From positions 1 through 30,468 of IMG/VR virus record IMGVR_UViG_3300035701_000189: a stretch of 30,468 nt of DNA; one strand, written 5' to 3'. This document shows positions 29,059-30,468 of this stretch, piece after piece. Each line of letters starts with the position of its first letter. Within the stretch, counting starts at the first letter, position 1. The position numbers were made by a program, and so were the translations under genes. The DNA is from a virus. Below the pieces are notes generated by a model. It did no database searches. It saw only the letters and a list, made by a program, of their open reading frames with translations, and was not told the DNA's origin.

Positions 29059-30468
29059 ATGGCAGAGTTATCAGATTATGGACTTAAATACCAGTCGGAC
29101 TTTTATAATTACTTTGGTAAATTAGTATCAGTAAAGATTTACCGGGTGGATTATGATTTGGGTGTTACCAATCTAAGAACATCTGAAGTGACTATTGAAA
29201 GTAGTTATACTGATGATGACACCCCAATTATTGGTAAGGGTGCAAAGATTGTGGTCATAGCTGATACAGAGGAGATGTCTTATTTGGAAGATTTATTGCT
29301 TTCTACTGAAAAAGAATTTTATTGTACCATAGAGTATAATTCTCAACCAGTATTTAAAGGGTTCTCCATTTGTGATGTAAATGAACGGCAGTTATTACCA
29401 TTTGCTCAAGTAACTTTACAATTTACAGATTATTTACATAGGGTAGAGGGACAGTATTCAAAATTATTATTCTCTACAAATGGCGTAGTTCAATTGCATC
29501 AACTTGTTAGGGAATTACTTCAGGTCACTAATTTTGATTTCAATCTATTTGTTAATTCTACATTATTTGAAGATTCAATGACAAAAGAGATTGATGATAC
29601 TTGGTTGGATCAAACGTATGTTCAGAGTTCTATGTTTTTCAGTGATGCCTATACAATTGATAATCTTTATGATGAGATAAATAAAGCCCTTAAATCATTC
29701 AGTGCTTTCTTGTACTCTTATAATAATAAATGGGTGCTTGAACGTCAGGAAGATATTACCCGTGATGGTACCTGGGTTACATATGGACAGGAAGTTATTA
29801 ATGATCTTGCTTCTACAGCACGGCAGTTCGTTAATGATCATTATACTTCTTTATATAATGATGAAAGTGTGGCAGTGTTTAATAGTGGAGTCAGTATAAT
29901 ATTTGGTGGATATTTTAATTTTACGACTCCTACCATTGCAAATGCTACTGGTGATTTGGCTGGAACAGTTAATTCTCCTACTTCAAGTTATACTCCTGGA
30001 ACGAATGCGATAGATCGAGTATACCCTAATAGTTCTACCGGAGTGCTAAAAATTCTTTGTTCTTATTCTTTAGGGATAATGAGTTCAGCTATTGGTGATC
30101 CAGAGCTAACCTGTTCTTCATTTGTAACGAATTGGAGTACACAATTTGCTGCTTCAGGAAATACATTATCTTATAATGAAGATGGGGATGGATGGTATGT
30201 TCAAATTGAGAGGGATGGGGCACTTAATACTAATCATCAACATATGACAGGTAGTCTTGATGTAACAATTGCACATATCCAAACTCATACTAATAAAACC
30301 GCTAAAGTACAATCCATTACACTCACTGGAGCCTATGGAACAGCTAATATAACAGTGAATGGATCAGGAAATAAATTACTTGGAGTGCCAAGTGAACCTG
30401 ACCCTGATATAGATACGGTGATAGTATCAGTAACAAATTCATTAAAACAAACACTAAACAAACAGGAT
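29059..30468 (+). CDS. Tail-tip / distal tail region protein, 3' end beyond window
   Basis: The frame is open from the ATG at 29059 for 470 codons to the window edge without a stop. The N-terminus MAELSDYGLKYQSDFYNYFGKLVSVKIYRVDY, then IIGKGAKIVVIADTEE, FYCTIEYNSQPVFKGFS and LPFAQVTLQFTDYLH, looks like an early beta domain of a tail hub or distal tail protein. A helical middle with NLYDEINKALKSF follows, then a Thr/Asn/Gly-rich beta part (FTTPTIANATGDLAG). It starts 2 bases after the tape measure stop, the usual place for distal tail or tail-tip genes. I do not recognise a named family. Its full length is unknown. Confidence 0.65.
   Translation, partial: MAELSDYGLKYQSDFYNYFGKLVSVKIYRVDYDLGVTNLRTSEVTIESSYTDDDTPIIGKGAKIVVIADTEEMSYLEDLLLSTEKEFYCTIEYNSQPVFKGFSICDVNERQLLPFAQVTLQFTDYLHRVEGQYSKLLFSTNGVVQLHQLVRELLQVTNFDFNLFVNSTLFEDSMTKEIDDTWLDQTYVQSSMFFSDAYTIDNLYDEINKALKSFSAFLYSYNNKWVLERQEDITRDGTWVTYGQEVINDLASTARQFVNDHYTSLYNDESVAVFNSGVSIIFGGYFNFTTPTIANATGDLAGTVNSPTSSYTPGTNAIDRVYPNSSTGVLKILCSYSLGIMSSAIGDPELTCSSFVTNWSTQFAASGNTLSYNEDGDGWYVQIERDGALNTNHQHMTGSLDVTIAHIQTHTNKTAKVQSITLTGAYGTANITVNGSGNKLLGVPSEPDPDIDTVIVSVTNSLKQTLNKQD

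Noticed and set aside
29702-29899. Short forward frame inside the last gene
   Set aside because: It lies within the longer open frame from 29059 to the window end, which has better start context and a virion-type composition.
1-30468. Stop codon reassignment, as in some gut phages
   Set aside because: TAA, TGA and TAG each end genes at positions supported by family length or by stop/start overlap, with no in-frame stops inside recognisable domains.

Overview
The window is about 30 kb of the structural (late) region of a tailed double-stranded DNA phage or prophage. The tail module has siphovirus form: a long tape measure, a tail tube protein, a tail terminator, a frameshifted pair of tail assembly chaperones, and no contractile sheath. 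All genes are on the + strand and densely packed, many joined by ATGA or TAATG stop/start overlaps. The DNA is AT-rich and uses the standard code (TAA, TGA and TAG all end genes). Two kinds of translation start are mixed: a few core virion genes carry AGGAGG 7-8 nt upstream of ATG, while most others have only an A/T-rich leader or a coupled start. The A/T-rich leaders and several protein types recall Bacteroidota phages, but the host cannot be settled from this sequence. No terminase, integrase, polymerase, tRNA or CRISPR array was seen.

Layout. 1-10585 is an adsorption/exit block: two small virion-type proteins, a GC-rich hairpin, a glycosyltransferase-like gene, a giant 2702-residue fibre/adhesin, a small BppU_N-like beta protein and a DUF5675 protein. 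10605-16698 is the head block: DUF1073-type portal, Mu F-like head morphogenesis protein, a ChaB-like/DUF2213 protease-scaffold polyprotein with a probable nested scaffold start, capsid cement protein, major capsid protein, and two tandem paralogues of unknown role. 16698-21301 is a cassette of seven overlapping genes for sugar and sulfate chemistry (DUF115/MptE-like, three GT-A-like transferases, a short cobalamin-binding-like fragment, an NAD-dependent epimerase/dehydratase, a sulfotransferase). 21289-30468 is the neck and tail block: connector, head closure, tail completion, tail terminator, tail tube, G and G-T chaperones, tape measure, and a tail-tip type protein that runs off the window end.

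How it works together. The structural genes would build a procapsid (portal, capsid, protease, scaffold), close it with neck proteins and assemble a long flexible tail on the tape measure. The most unusual part is the glycan/sulfation cassette lying between the capsid and neck genes and translationally coupled to them. Together with a further glycosyltransferase beside the fibre gene, it suggests that the phage modifies its own virion proteins, or a host surface glycan, during late expression. The fibre is itself notable: a long array of about 20-residue repeats, organised in a higher-order 97-residue period, into which lectin- and carbohydrate-binding-like domains appear to be plugged, ending in a beta-helix and a ConA-like domain.
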